From contig CBDIDV010000002.1 of assembly GCA_965277875.1 (NCBI GenBank), forward strand, positions 744,001 through 808,000: a stretch of DNA of 64,000 nt, given 5' to 3'. Of the stretch, positions 62,382 through 64,000 are shown piece by piece; the stretch's first letter is position 1, and each line of letters starts with the position of its first letter. Below the pieces are notes generated by a model, which saw only the letters and a list, made by a program, of their open reading frames with translations, was not told where the DNA came from and did no database searches. This DNA comes from CAWFQB01 sp965277875 (GTDB lineage Bacteria; Armatimonadota; Chthonomonadetes; Chthonomonadales; Chthonomonadaceae). Made by a program: the position numbers and the translations under genes.

Positions 62382-64000
62382 TCAGGGACGGGCGGTTTGG
62401 CGAAGCGCGTAAACGGTGATGCGCGGCGGCAGGCATGGCAGGCCGGGAGGCAGGGACGCCGCTACGGAACCGGGCGTAAAGTGCAGGATGCCGCCGCCCG
62501 CCGCTGCGTCCATCTGTTTTAGCCACTCGGCGGGGAGCGGGCCGCAGGCGTCGCTGGTAAACACGTAGTCTACGCCTGCCTGCTGTAATGCCGCGCTGTC
62601 GGGAGGCGGCCATGTCCACGGGGTTTCACGGTATACGAGGCTTTGCCGGAGCGCGGCCTCGGCCTGATCGCTCAGGGCTGTTGACGTAGTAGAAGATAGT
62701 GTAGGAGCTAGTTCCGCTTTGGCGCGCGTGATTCCTGCTTCCGTTAAAAGCGGCGCGTTCGCGCCCCAATCCGACGCGAAATTTAGTGCCTGCCCACTAT
62801 TGCCTTGATACCGTTGCTCATACACGGTGGCGCGTGGGGATTGGAGGCAGACGCCGCGACCGGGCGGGATATTTAGTTCGGCCCATTTCAGCGCCTGTGT
62901 GCGGGTGTCGGGCGTGTTGCCGAGCAGGCTGTCCCATTGCAGCAGAGTCCATAGCGGCGGCAGGGCGATAAGGATGACGCCGAATGTCCACGCGATTTTC
63001 CACGCCAGGGCAGGTTTGTTCCGCGTGGCGACCGCGCCGCGTATCCTATCATACACAAACCACAGCGCGTATGCCGCGAACAGGGCAATAAACGGATCAG
63101 CGGCGACGAGGAAGCGGCTCGCGCTTACGGACAACGCAATGAGCATGAGCGCGTAGAAAGCTGGAAACGCCGCGAACAGCAGTTCTTCGGATTTGTGCCT
63201 TCGCAGTACAAGTAAAACCCCGGCGAGGGAGGCGAGGAGAACAGGCAAGCCCCAATCCGCTTTCAGCGCTTGCCAGAGCGTGTACGCCGCGCCATTATAA
63301 CCATTGCCGGGGTACGCGTAGGCAAGTCCGGCCTTAAAGAACGTGAACGATGCCGAGGGACTACGCACAGCATTCGGCGTCGCCACACAGAAGCCTCCCA
63401 ATAAGGCAATCAGGCCGGACAGTGTAGAGATGTGTGGTTTATCTGCACTGATATTTGCCGCCTGTACGCGCATCGTGCCGCTCGATGTTGGCAGAGTGGC
63501 AGCGCCTGCGTCCGGTGTCAGCGCCGCCGCGGCGCTCTTGCGATGCCGCAGCCAGAACGCAGCCAAGAGTGACGGAACAAGCAGGATGGCAAAATACCCC
63601 GTGGCCGCGCCCAGGCCGATGAGCAGACCTGTCAGCACATAATCACGCCGCAGTCCGCGCGTCAGGATATTGTGTAGTGGAGAGTACGCGGCCAGGATAA
63701 GGACGGATTGCGCCACATCGGGAACGGCAAAATGCGAGTACGCCCCCTGCTGTGCGGACGCGGCCAGCAACAACGCGCCGATCAATCCGACCCGTTCGCC
63801 GAAGTATCTGCGCCCGACAAGAAACGTCAGCAGCACGGCGAGCGTCCCCAGGCAGGCGGTCGCAAGCCGCGCAAACAGCAGCGCAAAAGTCGGATTGACG
63901 CAGTACGAGACAACAAACTCCCCGACGCTGTGATAGTGGCCGGTCATCCGCCCATAGAGCAGGGGCAGACTGCATACGGCGAACAGGAAGCGGATGTACA
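62382..64000 (-). CDS. Polytopic membrane glycosyltransferase (GT-C, ArnT/PMT-like), 5' end beyond window
   Basis: The frame is open to the right edge; at least 539 codons are present. It shows many membrane helices, with a loop HYHSVGEFVVSYCVNPTFAL near the visible start, then LFARLATACLGTLAVLLTFL and VGRRYFGERVGLIGALLLAA, as in PMT/ArnT-like lipid-phosphate-sugar transferases. The catalytic DE or DD motif of the first loop must lie outside the window. The C-terminal 190 residues (after the last helix) form a periplasmic domain without known motifs. It should attach a sugar from a polyprenyl donor to an envelope component. Confidence 0.8.
   Translation of the reverse strand, partial: YIRFLFAVCSLPLLYGRMTGHYHSVGEFVVSYCVNPTFALLFARLATACLGTLAVLLTFLVGRRYFGERVGLIGALLLAASAQQGAYSHFAVPDVAQSVLILAAYSPLHNILTRGLRRDYVLTGLLIGLGAATGYFAILLVPSLLAAFWLRHRKSAAAALTPDAGAATLPTSSGTMRVQAANISADKPHISTLSGLIALLGGFCVATPNAVRSPSASFTFFKAGLAYAYPGNGYNGAAYTLWQALKADWGLPVLLASLAGVLLVLRRHKSEELLFAAFPAFYALMLIALSVSASRFLVAADPFIALFAAYALWFVYDRIRGAVATRNKPALAWKIAWTFGVILIALPPLWTLLQWDSLLGNTPDTRTQALKWAELNIPPGRGVCLQSPRATVYEQRYQGNSGQALNFASDWGANAPLLTEAGITRAKAELAPTLSSTTSTALSDQAEAALRQSLVYRETPWTWPPPDSAALQQAGVDYVFTSDACGPLPAEWLKQMDAAAGGGILHFTPGSVAASLPPGLPCLPPRITVYALRQTARP

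Noticed and set aside
62889..63140. Plus-strand frames inside the membrane glycosyltransferase
   Set aside because: Arg/Ala/Pro-rich shadows without ribosome sites.

Overview
The window is a GC-rich bacterial chromosome segment carrying ordinary housekeeping genes: hrcA, grpE, glmM, prfA, prmC, prfB, hisC and an apgM-type phosphoglycerate mutase. TTG and GTG starts are common, secreted and lipid-anchored proteins are frequent, and long palindromic repeats fill many intergenic gaps. There is no rRNA, tRNA, CRISPR array, prophage or insertion sequence that I can see. The mix (GH9 cellulase, DUF2089/DUF4097 operon, MXKDX-type peptides, GGQN-type RF1, GAF-rich regulators) would fit a member of the Armatimonadota or a neighbouring phylum, but this is a guess from gene content, not a phylogenetic result.

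Layout. Positions 1-8650 are a minus-strand run: hrcA, grpE, glmM, then an AT-richer type II restriction-modification pair, a GH9 cellulase whose start overlaps the restriction gene stop, and a secreted esterase cut by the window edge. A consensus sigma-70 promoter lies upstream of hrcA. From 8976 an ECF sigma factor, a small unknown protein and a GspE-like ATPase with a ruined Walker A motif form a plus-strand set, followed by a Clp-N/SH3 protein. Minus-strand genes at 12.6-16.9 kb encode a four-GAF protein, a SUKH-TPR protein and an S1/P1-like secreted hydrolase. At 18-27 kb lie two tandem RND pumps sharing long identical DNA blocks, plus their membrane-fusion partner. At 27.5-34.5 kb come a DUF3857 transglutaminase, prfA, a decayed prfA paralogue with an in-frame UGA, prmC, an ABC ATPase and a CPBP protease. 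At 34.7-44.5 kb lie a TPR protein, a DUF2089-DUF4097-SHOCT operon running into phosphoglycerate mutase, a Lys/Met-rich exported peptide, hisC, a membrane protein family member and a DUF429 protein. At 46-54.4 kb lie a UGM-like oxidoreductase with a glycosyltransferase, an aquaporin, a His/Met-repeat peptide, an Lrp regulator apparently starting at CTG, and a two-component system behind four tandem 11-bp boxes. From 54.6 kb come prfB with its programmed frameshift, a 5'-nucleotidase C-domain protein, an M28 peptidase, a zinc-ribbon protein, an ECF sigma/anti-sigma/membrane protein operon, and a partial membrane glycosyltransferase.

The most notable points are the release-factor paralogue that has lost both the GGQ and codon-recognition motifs yet keeps its frame across one UGA-C, the sigma factor coupled to a pseudo-ATPase with an anti-sigma-like head, the CTG start of the Lrp gene, the mosaic RND tandem, the His/Met repeat peptide, and at least six unrelated families of fold-back repeats.
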